Notes: generated by a model from the letters alone, not told the origin. DNA of 64,000 bases from Streptomyces natalensis ATCC 27448 (GCF_000935125.1 NZ_JRKI01000025.1:1-64000), one strand, 5' to 3'. Positions 42,926-50,931 are shown, counted from the first letter of the stretch. Numbers and translations: made by a program.

Positions 42926-44353
42926 ATGAGCCACGCTCCGTTCCCCTACGAACCGTTCGCGCTGCACGGCCAGGAACTGCGCGACGCGGTCGTCCGCTAT
43001 GCCAGCAACCCCCTCTACCTCGACAACGAGGAGTGGCAGAACAGCGACAACCCCTACCGGCGCCAGCTGCGCCCCCAGGTGCTGCGGCATCTCGACTTCG
43101 ACCGGGTGCCCGGCCGCGACGAGATCCTCGACTACTCCAGCCTGGCCGTCCAGCGCCTGCTGACCAGCATCTACGAGGCCGACCTCGTTTTCCTGCCGAA
43201 GAACGGCCTCCAGGGCGAGGGCAGGTGGGAGGACTTCAAACGCTTCTACAGCCCGACCAACCGCGTGCTCGGCGAGATGATCCGGCCCGCACTGGAGCGC
43301 TACGCCTTCGGCTTCCTGGACGACGAGATCGAGACCTCCGGGACCTGGACGGCCGAGAGCCTGGAGAGCTACCTGGAGTCGCTCAACGCCCATGAGGCGG
43401 CCGGTCCTTCCCTTTCCGAGAAGGCCATCAGCAACTCCACCGACCGCGAGCGCGCCGCCAGGATGTGGCTGATCCAGTTCATCCCGGACTTCCTCTCCGA
43501 AGCCTCGCCGATGATCCGCAACGTCCTCGGCTACTACGGCGCCCCCCAGTCCGAGTGGTTCAAGATCATCATCGATGAGTACGGCTACGGCGTCCACGAC
43601 ACCAAGCACAGCCGGCTCTTCGAGCGCACCCTGGAGTCGGCCGGGCTCGAAACCGATGTCCACCGGTACTGGCAGTACTACCTCAACAGCAGCCTGCTGA
43701 TGAACAACTACTTCCACTACCTGGGCAAGAACCACGAACTGTTCTTCCGGTACGTGGGCGCGCTCTACTACACCGAGGCCACCCTGGTGGACTTCTGCCG
43801 CCGGGCCACCGCCCTGCTCAAGGACGTCTTCGGCGACCGCGCCGACACCCAGTACTTCACCGAGCACGTCCACATCGACCAGCACCACGGACGGATGGCC
43901 CTGGAGAAGCTGATCCGCCCGCTCGTCGCCGAGCACGGCGAGCAGATCATCCCGGAGATCGTCCGCGGCATCGAGGAGTACCGCCGCATCCAGGAGATCG
44001 CCGACGAGGACTTCGCCACCCAGATCGCCTGGATGGACAACGGCCCGGAGTTCAAGAAGCTGCACGCACCCGTGTGGGACGCCCTCTCCAGCGGCCGCGT
44101 CACGGCCCCCGTCGCCGATATCGTCGAGCCGTACGGCGAACTGTCCAACACCCACTGCCACGACGGCGACGAACTGTGCCACATCGTCTCCGGGACCATG
44201 AAGTTCGTCTCCGGTTTCGACTCGCACCAGATCCTCGAGGCGGGCGAGGGCACCGTCATCCAGCGCAACCGGCTGCACGGCGCGATCATCGAGTCCGAGG
44301 AGTGCGTCTACCAGATCCACTCGGTGGGGGACTACAAGAAGTGCATGTCGTGA
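42926..44353 (+). CDS. sznF: N-nitrosourea synthase, HDO diiron plus cupin (SznF homologue)
   Basis: 475 residues. The N-terminal domain is followed by a heme-oxygenase-like diiron domain and a C-terminal cupin. All ligands I know for SznF appear at a constant +3 offset: E192, E218, H228, E284, H314, D318, H321 (diiron) and H410, H412, H451 (cupin iron). SznF hydroxylates N-omega-methylarginine twice at the guanidine and then rearranges it to an N-methyl-N-nitrosourea, using two oxygen-dependent iron sites. Complete conservation predicts full activity. The stop overlaps the start of the Rieske gene. Confidence 0.95.
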   Translation: MSHAPFPYEPFALHGQELRDAVVRYASNPLYLDNEEWQNSDNPYRRQLRPQVLRHLDFDRVPGRDEILDYSSLAVQRLLTSIYEADLVFLPKNGLQGEGRWEDFKRFYSPTNRVLGEMIRPALERYAFGFLDDEIETSGTWTAESLESYLESLNAHEAAGPSLSEKAISNSTDRERAARMWLIQFIPDFLSEASPMIRNVLGYYGAPQSEWFKIIIDEYGYGVHDTKHSRLFERTLESAGLETDVHRYWQYYLNSSLLMNNYFHYLGKNHELFFRYVGALYYTEATLVDFCRRATALLKDVFGDRADTQYFTEHVHIDQHHGRMALEKLIRPLVAEHGEQIIPEIVRGIEEYRRIQEIADEDFATQIAWMDNGPEFKKLHAPVWDALSSGRVTAPVADIVEPYGELSNTHCHDGDELCHIVSGTMKFVSGFDSHQILEAGEGTVIQRNRLHGAIIESEECVYQIHSVGDYKKCMS

Positions 44354-44670
44354 CGTTCTCCGTCGCCGGCCGCAACAACTGCGCGGTGATCGCCGGCGAG
44401 CCGTATGTGTATGCGCGGACCGACGAGGGCTCCTTCGTGATGCGGGCCCGCTGCCCGCACCGCGGCGGTCCCCTGCACCTGGCCGAACTGGCCCCCGAGG
44501 GAAACCGCCTGGTGTGCCCCTGGCACGAGCGCAAAACGTCGCTGACCCGGCTGCGGCAGGAGATCCCCGCCGTACGCAGCGGCGACACCGTCACCGCGGT
44601 CTTCCCCGGCCTGCCCGACGCGGAGGTCTGCACCGGGCACCGGCCGCTGTCGGCGGACCTGGCGGGCTGA
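44350..44670 (+). CDS. Small Rieske [2Fe-2S] ferredoxin
   Basis: 106 residues. Rieske ligands are clear: CPHRGGPLHLAEL and LVCPWHERKTS. No oxygenase domain is attached, so it is an electron carrier. Start GTG at 44350 overlaps the sznF stop by 4 nt. The overlap suggests it supplies electrons to the diiron site of the SznF homologue, or to another oxygenase of the cluster (inference). Confidence 0.9.
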   Translation: MTFSVAGRNNCAVIAGEPYVYARTDEGSFVMRARCPHRGGPLHLAELAPEGNRLVCPWHERKTSLTRLRQEIPAVRSGDTVTAVFPGLPDAEVCTGHRPLSADLAG

Positions 44671-44780
44671 CCGCGCGGTGCGGCCGGGACCCCGGCGGTC
44701 CCGGCCGCGGCCGTGCGACACCCGGCGCCCGTCCGGTCCCCAGACCCCCGAAGACCCCACCGAGCGGACAAGGAACAGCC

Positions 44781-46058
44781 GTGTCTTCGCATCCTTCCGG
44801 CGGCGGCCCCGCCGTCATCGTCGATCCCTTCTCCTCCGGTGGCCTGTACGCCCCGGCCTTCCGCGCCGCGGGCGTGCCGGTGGTGGCGGTCGTGTCGTAT
44901 CCGCAGATCCCGCCCGCCTATGCCGGCTCCTTCCGCCCCGAGGACTTCGATGCGGTCCTGACCTGGGACGGGGACGGGGACAATCTGGTGGAACGGCTGC
45001 GCGCGCTCGGGCCGCGCTGTGTGCTGCCCGGCGCCGAGATCGGCGTGGAACTCGCCGACCGGCTGGCGGCGCGGGTGGTGCCCGAGGTGGCGAACGTCCC
45101 CCACCTGGCGGCGGCCCGGCGCCACAAGTACGCAATGGCACAGGCGGTTTCCGCGGCCGGCCTGCCGGTGATCCGCCAGCTGTGCACCGACGACCCCGAC
45201 GAGGTCGCCGCCTGGCTGGAGAAGGAGGGACTGACCGGCCACGACCTGGTGGTCAAACCGCCCAAGAGCGCCAGCACCGACGGCGTGACCCGGATCGCCG
45301 GAGGGCACGGCTGGCGCAAGGAATTCGAGGCCCAGCTCGGCCGGCTCAACCAGTGGCGGATCCTCAACGACCAGATGCTGGTCCAGGAGTACGCCACCGG
45401 CACCGAGTACGTCATCGACGTCTTCACCCACGACGGCCACCACACCGTCACCGACGTGTGCCGCTACCGCAAGATCGACAGTGGCGGGCAGATGGCGGTG
45501 TACGAGTCCATGGACTGGGTTCCCGAGGACCGCCCCGAGGTGCCCGAACTCCTCCGCTACACCCGGGGCGTGCTGGATGCGGTCGGCTTCCGCTGGGGCG
45601 CCGCGCACGTCGAGGTGATGAGGACCGCCGACGGGCCGCGGCTGATCGAGGTCAACGCCCGTCCCCACGGCGGCGGCCACCCCCGTTTCTGCCGCACAGC
45701 GACCGGCGACAGTCAGATCGACCGGGCGGTGGCGTACTTCACCGGCCGCACGCCCCTGCCCTCCGGCTACGAGCTGCGCCGCCGGGTCCGCGTCGTCTTC
45801 CTGATCAGCCGGTCGGCCGGAGTGGTCCGCAATGCCGAAGTCCTCGATGCCATAAGTGAGGTGAAAAGCCATCATGTCTCGGCCGTGGGCGTGCGCACCG
45901 GCGACCGGATCGCCCCGACGAAGGATCTGCTGGGCACGCTGTCCCTCGGCTTCGTCGTCCTCGCCCACCAGGACCCGGCGCAGCTCGACGCCGATCATGC
46001 CGAGATCCGGCGGATCGAATCGCTGCTGACCGTGGACCCGGAGACGGACGCGGCATGA
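44781..46058 (+). CDS. ATP-grasp ligase
   Basis: 425 residues from GTG at 44781 with AAGGAA upstream. ATP-grasp features: KYAMAQAVSAAGLPVIRQL, nucleotide-binding DLVVKPPKSASTDGVTRI, LVQEYATGTEYVIDVFTHDG, metal-binding WGAAHVEVMRTADGPRLIEVNARPHGGG. The layout resembles amino-acid and peptide ligases such as BacD and DdaF. It would join a carboxylate to an amine with ATP cleavage. Candidates are arginine-derived or aryl-amine intermediates of this pathway; the actual substrates are unknown. Confidence 0.88.
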   Translation: MSSHPSGGGPAVIVDPFSSGGLYAPAFRAAGVPVVAVVSYPQIPPAYAGSFRPEDFDAVLTWDGDGDNLVERLRALGPRCVLPGAEIGVELADRLAARVVPEVANVPHLAAARRHKYAMAQAVSAAGLPVIRQLCTDDPDEVAAWLEKEGLTGHDLVVKPPKSASTDGVTRIAGGHGWRKEFEAQLGRLNQWRILNDQMLVQEYATGTEYVIDVFTHDGHHTVTDVCRYRKIDSGGQMAVYESMDWVPEDRPEVPELLRYTRGVLDAVGFRWGAAHVEVMRTADGPRLIEVNARPHGGGHPRFCRTATGDSQIDRAVAYFTGRTPLPSGYELRRRVRVVFLISRSAGVVRNAEVLDAISEVKSHHVSAVGVRTGDRIAPTKDLLGTLSLGFVVLAHQDPAQLDADHAEIRRIESLLTVDPETDAA

Positions 46059-46110
46059 TTCCCGCGCTCCCACCGGCCGCCGCCTCGGCACCGCGCCGCC
46101 GGGGCCGTTC

Positions 46111-46761
46111 ATGATCAGCGGGTGGTTCCTGGGCAGCTCCCTTCTGGTCATCACCACTCCGGGGCCGGACGCGGCGCTGGTCACCCAGCTCGTGCTGCGC
46201 ACCGGACGGCGCGCCCCGGCGTTCGCCGCTGCGGCCGGCATGCTGACGGCCGGTGCCGCCCATGCGACGCTCGCCATCAGCGGTGTCTCTCTGGTGCTGG
46301 CCGGCCGCCCCGGGCTCTTCACCGCGGTCCGCTGGTGCGGCGCGGCCCTCATGCTGCTGTGGGGCCTGCGGGCCCTGCGGTCCGCCGTGCGCAGCCACCG
46401 GCCACCGGACGCCCCGGGCCCTGCCCCCGGCCGGCCGCCCCCGGTGTCCCTGCGCCGCTGCTGGCTGCAAGGGCTGCTGTGCACCGGCGCCAACCCCAAG
46501 GTCGGGTTGTTTCTGCTGGCGTTCCTGCCGCAGTTCGTGCCGCCCGGGGAGCCTCCGGCGCGCACCATGGCGGTGCTGGCCGCCGTCCATCTGTCGCTGG
46601 CGGCGCTGTGGCTGGCCCTGTTGAGCGGCGCCGTCCATCTGCTGCGCCGCTGGGTGACCGCGCGGCGGCCCGACGCCGGGGCCGGCGCGGCGCGGGTGGT
46701 CGAGGCGGTGGTCGGAACGGTGTTCATCGGTTTCGCCGTACGCCTGGGGCTGGGCGGATGA
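46111..46761 (+). CDS. LysE/RhtB family amino-acid exporter
   Basis: 216 residues with about six membrane helices. N-terminal GWFLGSSLLVITTPGPDAALVTQLVLRTGRR is the classic LysE/RhtB opening (TPGP). Later GLLCTGANPKVGLFLLAFLPQFV. Family members export arginine, lysine, homoserine or related compounds. Being last in the sznE-sznF operon, it likely exports the product or the arginine-derived by-product (inference). Ends 17 bp from the convergent ogt stop. Confidence 0.9.
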   Translation: MISGWFLGSSLLVITTPGPDAALVTQLVLRTGRRAPAFAAAAGMLTAGAAHATLAISGVSLVLAGRPGLFTAVRWCGAALMLLWGLRALRSAVRSHRPPDAPGPAPGRPPPVSLRRCWLQGLLCTGANPKVGLFLLAFLPQFVPPGEPPARTMAVLAAVHLSLAALWLALLSGAVHLLRRWVTARRPDAGAGAARVVEAVVGTVFIGFAVRLGLGG

Positions 46762-46778
46762 GCGGCCGCATCGCCCGC

Positions 46779-47333
46779 TCAGCCCCGGCATTCCAGGTCG
46801 AGCAGGAAGCGCTTGGCCCGCAGGCCGCCCGCGTACCCCATCGGCCGCCCCGACGCCCCCACCACACGGTGGCACGGCAGCACCACACACAGCGGATTCG
46901 CCCCCAGAGCCTTGCCGACCGCACGGGCGGACCCGGGGCGGTGCACCGCGGCCGCCAGCTCCCCGTAGGTGGCCGTCCCGCCGTACGGCACATGCTCCGC
47001 CACCGCCAGCACCACTTCCTTGCTGAACGGCGTGGCCAGACTCGGGTCCAGCGGCACGGTGAACGAACGCCGTCCGCCCGCAAGGAAGTCATCGATCTGA
47101 TCCCGCGCCTGAGCCATCACCGCCAGCTGGTCGGCGTCGGCCCCTGCCTCGTCCCAGCACCCCCGCCCGCCCGCCGCGAGCCGCTGCCGTACGGTCTCCG
47201 GCGGGAAGAATCCGCAGTAGAGCAGGGCTTCGCCGGTGGCGGCGAGCGCCAGACGACCGATGGGGGTGTGATGCTCCGCGACGACCACGGAGCCCACCGC
47301 CTCGCGCGGTGCGCTGCGGCTCATGGCATGCAT
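46779..47333 (-). CDS. ogt: Methylated-DNA-protein-cysteine S-methyltransferase
   Basis: 184 residues. Suicide repair protein that takes methyl groups from O6-methylguanine onto the cysteine of NPLCVVLPCHRVVGASG. The DNA-binding helix is GTATYGELAAAVHRPGSARAVGKALGANP. I chose ATG at 47333 (MHAMSRS), which has GGAGGAG 6 nt upstream. Directly abuts the nitrosation operon and is the expected defence against a methylating N-nitroso compound. Confidence 0.92.
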   Translation of the reverse strand: MHAMSRSAPREAVGSVVVAEHHTPIGRLALAATGEALLYCGFFPPETVRQRLAAGGRGCWDEAGADADQLAVMAQARDQIDDFLAGGRRSFTVPLDPSLATPFSKEVVLAVAEHVPYGGTATYGELAAAVHRPGSARAVGKALGANPLCVVLPCHRVVGASGRPMGYAGGLRAKRFLLDLECRG

Positions 47334-47476
47334 GACGTACTCCTCCTGGCTGGGTGACATGACTGGATGTCCCTTGTATCCGCGGCTCCTGGCACGCCGC
47401 CGCTGTCCGCCCGGCGCCAGGGACCTCACGCCGCGGCCGGCCTTACTCCTCGGCGGACCTCACGCCGCCGTGCGCC

Positions 47477-48283
47477 TTACGCCGCTATCGGGCGGCAGCT
47501 CTTGCAGGCGCGGTATCCCGCCGCCCGCGCATCCCGCGCCGAACGGAACGGCACCTGGTGCACCGGGGTGATCCGCCGTGCATGGGCACAGGTCGGATGG
47601 CAGTAGATCCGGGTGGTGTCGCTGCCCAGGAACACCGTCCCCGCCCGCGACAGCCCCACCAGCGCTTCGTCCACCCCTTCCGCACGGCGCAACGCCTCGC
47701 CCGCTATCGGCCCGTACCGCAGGTCACACGGTCCGCCGTCGTCAAAAGTGACCCGGTGACAGGGGATCAGCAGCGGCACCGGATTGGCCACCAGCGCGGC
47801 CGTGACGGCGGCACTGTCGGGCAGCGCGGCCTCCCGCGCGACCCAGGCGAGCGGCCTCAACTGCCCCCGCGGAATGGTGCGTACGGCATCGAGCGCGGCC
47901 CGCTCGGCTTCGGTGAGCTCCGGCAGGTCGATCGCCAGCCCCCTGGCCCGCCCGGTGCGCAGCGCGGTCCGCAGCCCCGGCAGGGGCCTGGTCGTCGGTA
48001 TCGCGCTCCGTCCCGTACGAGCGCGGTGCGCCTCCTCGAACGCCTGGGGACCGGACAGGGCCGTGCCCAGCGCGGCGCCGGTCACGGCGTCCGTCCCGTA
48101 CGCGACGTACAGTCCTCCGGCGGGCGCGTCGAGATGCAGATACAGGTCGTAGCGGTCCCGCGGGATGCCCACCCGGTGCAGCACCCGCGCCGCGAAGTCA
48201 CCCGGAGCGGGACCCATCAGCCCCGCCAGGGCAGCCTCCACACCGCTCTCCGGCTGCGGGGTCCATTTCCCACCTCGGTTCAC
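47477..48283 (-). CDS. MGMT-Ada fusion alkylation-repair protein (reversed domain order)
   Basis: 268 residues. The middle holds an O6-alkylguanine transferase domain (RTIPRGQLRPLAWVAREAAL, active site PLLIPCHRVTFDDGG). The C-terminus holds an Ada zinc domain with all four cysteines (TTRIYCHPTCAHARRITPV, RAAGYRACKSCRP). In E. coli Ada the zinc domain comes first, so order is reversed and there is no AraC domain. GTG at 48283 overlaps the sigma-factor stop (ATGTGA), so the two are translated together. It repairs methylated DNA and may also sense it. Confidence 0.88.
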   Translation of the reverse strand: MNRGGKWTPQPESGVEAALAGLMGPAPGDFAARVLHRVGIPRDRYDLYLHLDAPAGGLYVAYGTDAVTGAALGTALSGPQAFEEAHRARTGRSAIPTTRPLPGLRTALRTGRARGLAIDLPELTEAERAALDAVRTIPRGQLRPLAWVAREAALPDSAAVTAALVANPVPLLIPCHRVTFDDGGPCDLRYGPIAGEALRRAEGVDEALVGLSRAGTVFLGSDTTRIYCHPTCAHARRITPVHQVPFRSARDARAAGYRACKSCRPIAA

Positions 48284-48867
48284 ATCGTCACCTCCCTCAG
48301 CAACGCGACTTCTGGTTCCAGCACTTCACGCAGGACGCTCAGCCCTCTGGAGACCTGAGCCTTGACCGTACCGACCGGGCACCCTTGCACCTCGGCCACC
48401 TCGGCGTAGCTCATCCCGACCACATGCCGCAGCACCACCGCCACCCGCGCCCGCTCGGGTAATCGAGCGAGCGCCGCGACCAGCAGCGCCCGGTCGGCGA
48501 CCGTGTCCGCATGGTCCTGCGGACCCGGTCCCTCGGCCGCCCAGCTTTCGCAGGACTCCTCCACGCTCACGGCGGCGACGGGTCTGCGGACGCAGGTGCG
48601 CACATGGTTGCGCCACACGTTCGCGGCGATCGTCATCAGCCACGCACGGGGACGCAGCGCACGGCGCCGCTGCGCGGAGTACTCCTGTAGCGCCGTATAG
48701 GCACGCAGGAATGTCTCCTGGCCCAAGTCGTCCGCCTCCGCGGCGTTTCCGGTCATGCGGAGCAAGAAGGCATGGACCGCTGAGGCGTGGACCCGGACCA
48801 GTTCGGTGAAACCGTCGTCCAGATCCGTCGCCATGCGTTCGCAGAGTGGCTCGGCTGTCTCGTCCAT
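48280..48867 (-). CDS. ECF sigma factor
   Basis: 195 residues. Sigma region 2 is FTELVRVHASAVHAFLLRMTGNAAEADDLGQETFLRAYTAL; region 4 is ARLPERARVAVVLRHVVGMSYAEVAEVQGCPVGTVKAQVSRG. No anti-sigma gene is adjacent. The gene is translationally coupled to the MGMT-Ada fusion, so the pair looks like an alkylation-responsive unit. Start ATG at 48867 (MDETAEPLCERM); the longer frame to 49176 has non-sigma sequence and is not used. Confidence 0.9.
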   Translation of the reverse strand: MDETAEPLCERMATDLDDGFTELVRVHASAVHAFLLRMTGNAAEADDLGQETFLRAYTALQEYSAQRRRALRPRAWLMTIAANVWRNHVRTCVRRPVAAVSVEESCESWAAEGPGPQDHADTVADRALLVAALARLPERARVAVVLRHVVGMSYAEVAEVQGCPVGTVKAQVSRGLSVLREVLEPEVALLREVTM

Positions 48868-49288
48868 CACTGAGAAAAACACCGACCGGCTCGGGATGGT
48901 TGCATGGGCGTGCGGAGGGGATGTCCCCGGGGCCAGGGTGGGCGGGGCACAAGCACCCGGCAAGGGGCGGGGGAGCGGCGAGCATCCGGCCACGGCCCCG
49001 GCCCCGGCCACACCCTGCCACCGGCCCCGGCCACATCCCGGCCACCGGCCCCGGTCACACGCCGTCACCGCCCCCGGCCGCACACCCAGGCGTACGCCGA
49101 TGACCAGCGACGACGGCCCCTCACCTGTCCGGTCGGCGGCCGGGCGGGTGAATTCATGCTCAGGGCTGTGATCCACGGGGCCCGGTCGCCCTTAACACAC
49201 CGATGGCACCTGTACACCGCTGTACACCGCCTCGTGCACACCGCTTCGCCATCATCAGCCCACGCCGGAAAAGACCAGAACAGGCAGC
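48868..49288. other. Intergenic region with CCACCGGCCCCGG repeats
   Basis: 421 bp between divergent genes. Low-complexity C-rich repeats, for example CCACCGGCCCCGG at 49018 and 49042, and short CTGTACACCG repeats near 49206-49225. No coding frame believed. Confidence 0.45.
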
Positions 49289-50677
49289 ATGACCTCCTCC
49301 TCCACCCCCTCGGCCCCTCCTCCCCCCGCGCAGCTGTGTGCGGACCTCCCCGACCCCGCGGCGCTCGGCCTGGTTGCCTCGGGGGGTGACGACCGCGCTC
49401 CGGTGGCCAGCGCCTTCACCGGGCGGCGGCTCGCCACCATCCCGGCGTCCGTGCCCACCGACGTCCACCGGGCCGTGGAGCGAGGGAGGGCCGCCCAACA
49501 GCTGTGGCACACCGCCCCGTTGTCGCGGCGCATCGGTGTGCTGCGGGAGCTGCGAGCCCGGTTCCGGGCGGAGAAGGCCGTACTGTTTCCCGCCCTGGTG
49601 CACGGCTGCGGTCTCGGCTCCGTGGACACGATCACCGAACTGCACACGGCCGACCGCTACTTCCCGGTCTGCGAGGCCGCCGCCCGCGCGCATCTGCGCC
49701 GCTACCGGCTGCCCCGGCCGCACCTGACCGGCCGCCCCGGCGCACGGTCCGGACCGGGGCACGCGGTGGTGACCTCCTGCACCGATGACGCCCGCCCCCT
49801 GATGTCCCTCCTGGAGGGCGCCCTGCCCGCCCTGCTGTGCGGAAGTGCCGTCGTCACCCGGCTGAGCACCCGGACCGCGGTGGCCGCGCTGCGGATGGCG
49901 CAGCACGCCCGCGCCGCCGGACTCCCGGACGGCGTCTGGCAGTTCGTGCTGCCGGGGAGCCCGGCCGCCGCCTGGGCCCTGCACGCCCTGCTGACCGAGC
50001 ACACCGATGCGCGGGCCCCGCAGTGCTGTCCGGCCACCCCTCGCCCGGAGGACGAAACCCTGGCGCCTCCGGGCCTGCTGGTCGTCCGGCACGACGCCTC
50101 CGTCACGGCGGCCGTCCGGGCGGCCGTACCGTCCTGCTTCGGGCGAGCCGGCCGGCCCTGCGCGGCCACCTCGCTCATCGCCGTCCACCAGAGCACCTGG
50201 TCGCCGTTCGAGACCGCCTTCACCCGGGCCGCGCTCCACTACGCGGCCCACCCCGCCAGCCGCACCGCGCTCCCCGTGATCAACGCCGAACGCGGCGCCG
50301 CCTGGGCACAGGCCGCCCGCGCCTGTGGAGCCCGCCCCGTGCTCGGCCACCCGCAGCGGCTCGCCCCCCGACCCGACGCCCTCTGGCACCCTGTGGTGCT
50401 GGCCGCGTCCCGCTGGGACGGCGCGCCCATTCCCCCCGTCCCGCGCGCCCCGCTCGCCCTTCTGGTCCGCTACACGGCCTGGCCGGAGGTCCTGGAACTG
50501 GCCCGGCACGCCAACCGGCACCTCGCCATGTTCACCCGCCTCCGCTTCTCCCAGCTCCTGCCGCAGTTCGCCGGCCTCCCCGCCGAGCACCTCACCCTGA
50601 ACGACGCGCCCCGCTCGGGCCTCCCGCCCCGCCAGGCACTCCAGGCCCTCCAGCGCCCGTCCGCCGGTCTCGGCTGA
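49289..50677 (+). CDS. Degenerate aldehyde-dehydrogenase-superfamily protein
   Basis: 462 residues. The alignment with ALDH folds is recognisable: VERGRAAQQLWHTAPLSRRIGVLREL, LLEGALPALLCGSAVVTRLSTRTAVAALRMAQHARAAGLPDGVWQFVLPGS, and a cysteine context CFGRAGRPCAATSLIAVHQ. The NAD-binding lysine of VKP is arginine, and both the FTGS and the ELGGK glutamate motifs are missing. Catalysis is therefore doubtful; it may be an acyl-CoA-reductase-like or non-catalytic relative. Standalone gene. Confidence 0.65.
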   Translation: MTSSSTPSAPPPPAQLCADLPDPAALGLVASGGDDRAPVASAFTGRRLATIPASVPTDVHRAVERGRAAQQLWHTAPLSRRIGVLRELRARFRAEKAVLFPALVHGCGLGSVDTITELHTADRYFPVCEAAARAHLRRYRLPRPHLTGRPGARSGPGHAVVTSCTDDARPLMSLLEGALPALLCGSAVVTRLSTRTAVAALRMAQHARAAGLPDGVWQFVLPGSPAAAWALHALLTEHTDARAPQCCPATPRPEDETLAPPGLLVVRHDASVTAAVRAAVPSCFGRAGRPCAATSLIAVHQSTWSPFETAFTRAALHYAAHPASRTALPVINAERGAAWAQAARACGARPVLGHPQRLAPRPDALWHPVVLAASRWDGAPIPPVPRAPLALLVRYTAWPEVLELARHANRHLAMFTRLRFSQLLPQFAGLPAEHLTLNDAPRSGLPPRQALQALQRPSAGLG

Positions 50678-50780
50678 GCGCTGAGCGCCGAGCGCTGAGC
50701 ACGAAACACAGAGCACGGACCTCGGAGCGCAGAGCACGGAGCACAGAGCTCGGACCTCGGAGCGCTGAGCGCTGAGCACG
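50675..50780. repeat. GAGC-rich direct repeats after the ALDH-like gene
   Basis: Repeats built of GAGCGCTGAGC and GAGCACGGAGC words; GGACCTCGGAGCGC occurs at 50717 and 50752, 35 bp apart. No clean hairpin. Part of the 319-bp gap before uppP. Confidence 0.6.
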
Positions 50781-50913
50781 GCGACGGTACAGGCGGCGCC
50801 GAGGGCCCCGGCCGCCACCCCGCACGGGCAATTGGCCTGGTCAGGGGGTCGCGGCGGGGGCCCGGGAGGGGAGCGGCCGGGGGCTGGCCCCGGTCCGGCT
50901 TCCCCCAGTTTTC

Positions 50914-50931
50914 GTCTACAGTGTTGTAGAC
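50914..50931. promoter_or_regulatory. Perfect inverted repeat upstream of uppP
   Basis: GTCTACA (50914-50920) and TGTAGAC (50925-50931) with spacer GTGT, 65 bp before the uppP start. It recalls BlaI/MecI/CopY-type TACA-TGTA operators but the spacer is 4 nt rather than 2, so the regulator is unassigned. Confidence 0.5.

Noticed and set aside
27668..46761. The cluster makes streptozotocin itself
   Set aside because: No amino-sugar or carbamoyl-transfer genes are present, and the griI/griH pair points to an aromatic scaffold instead.
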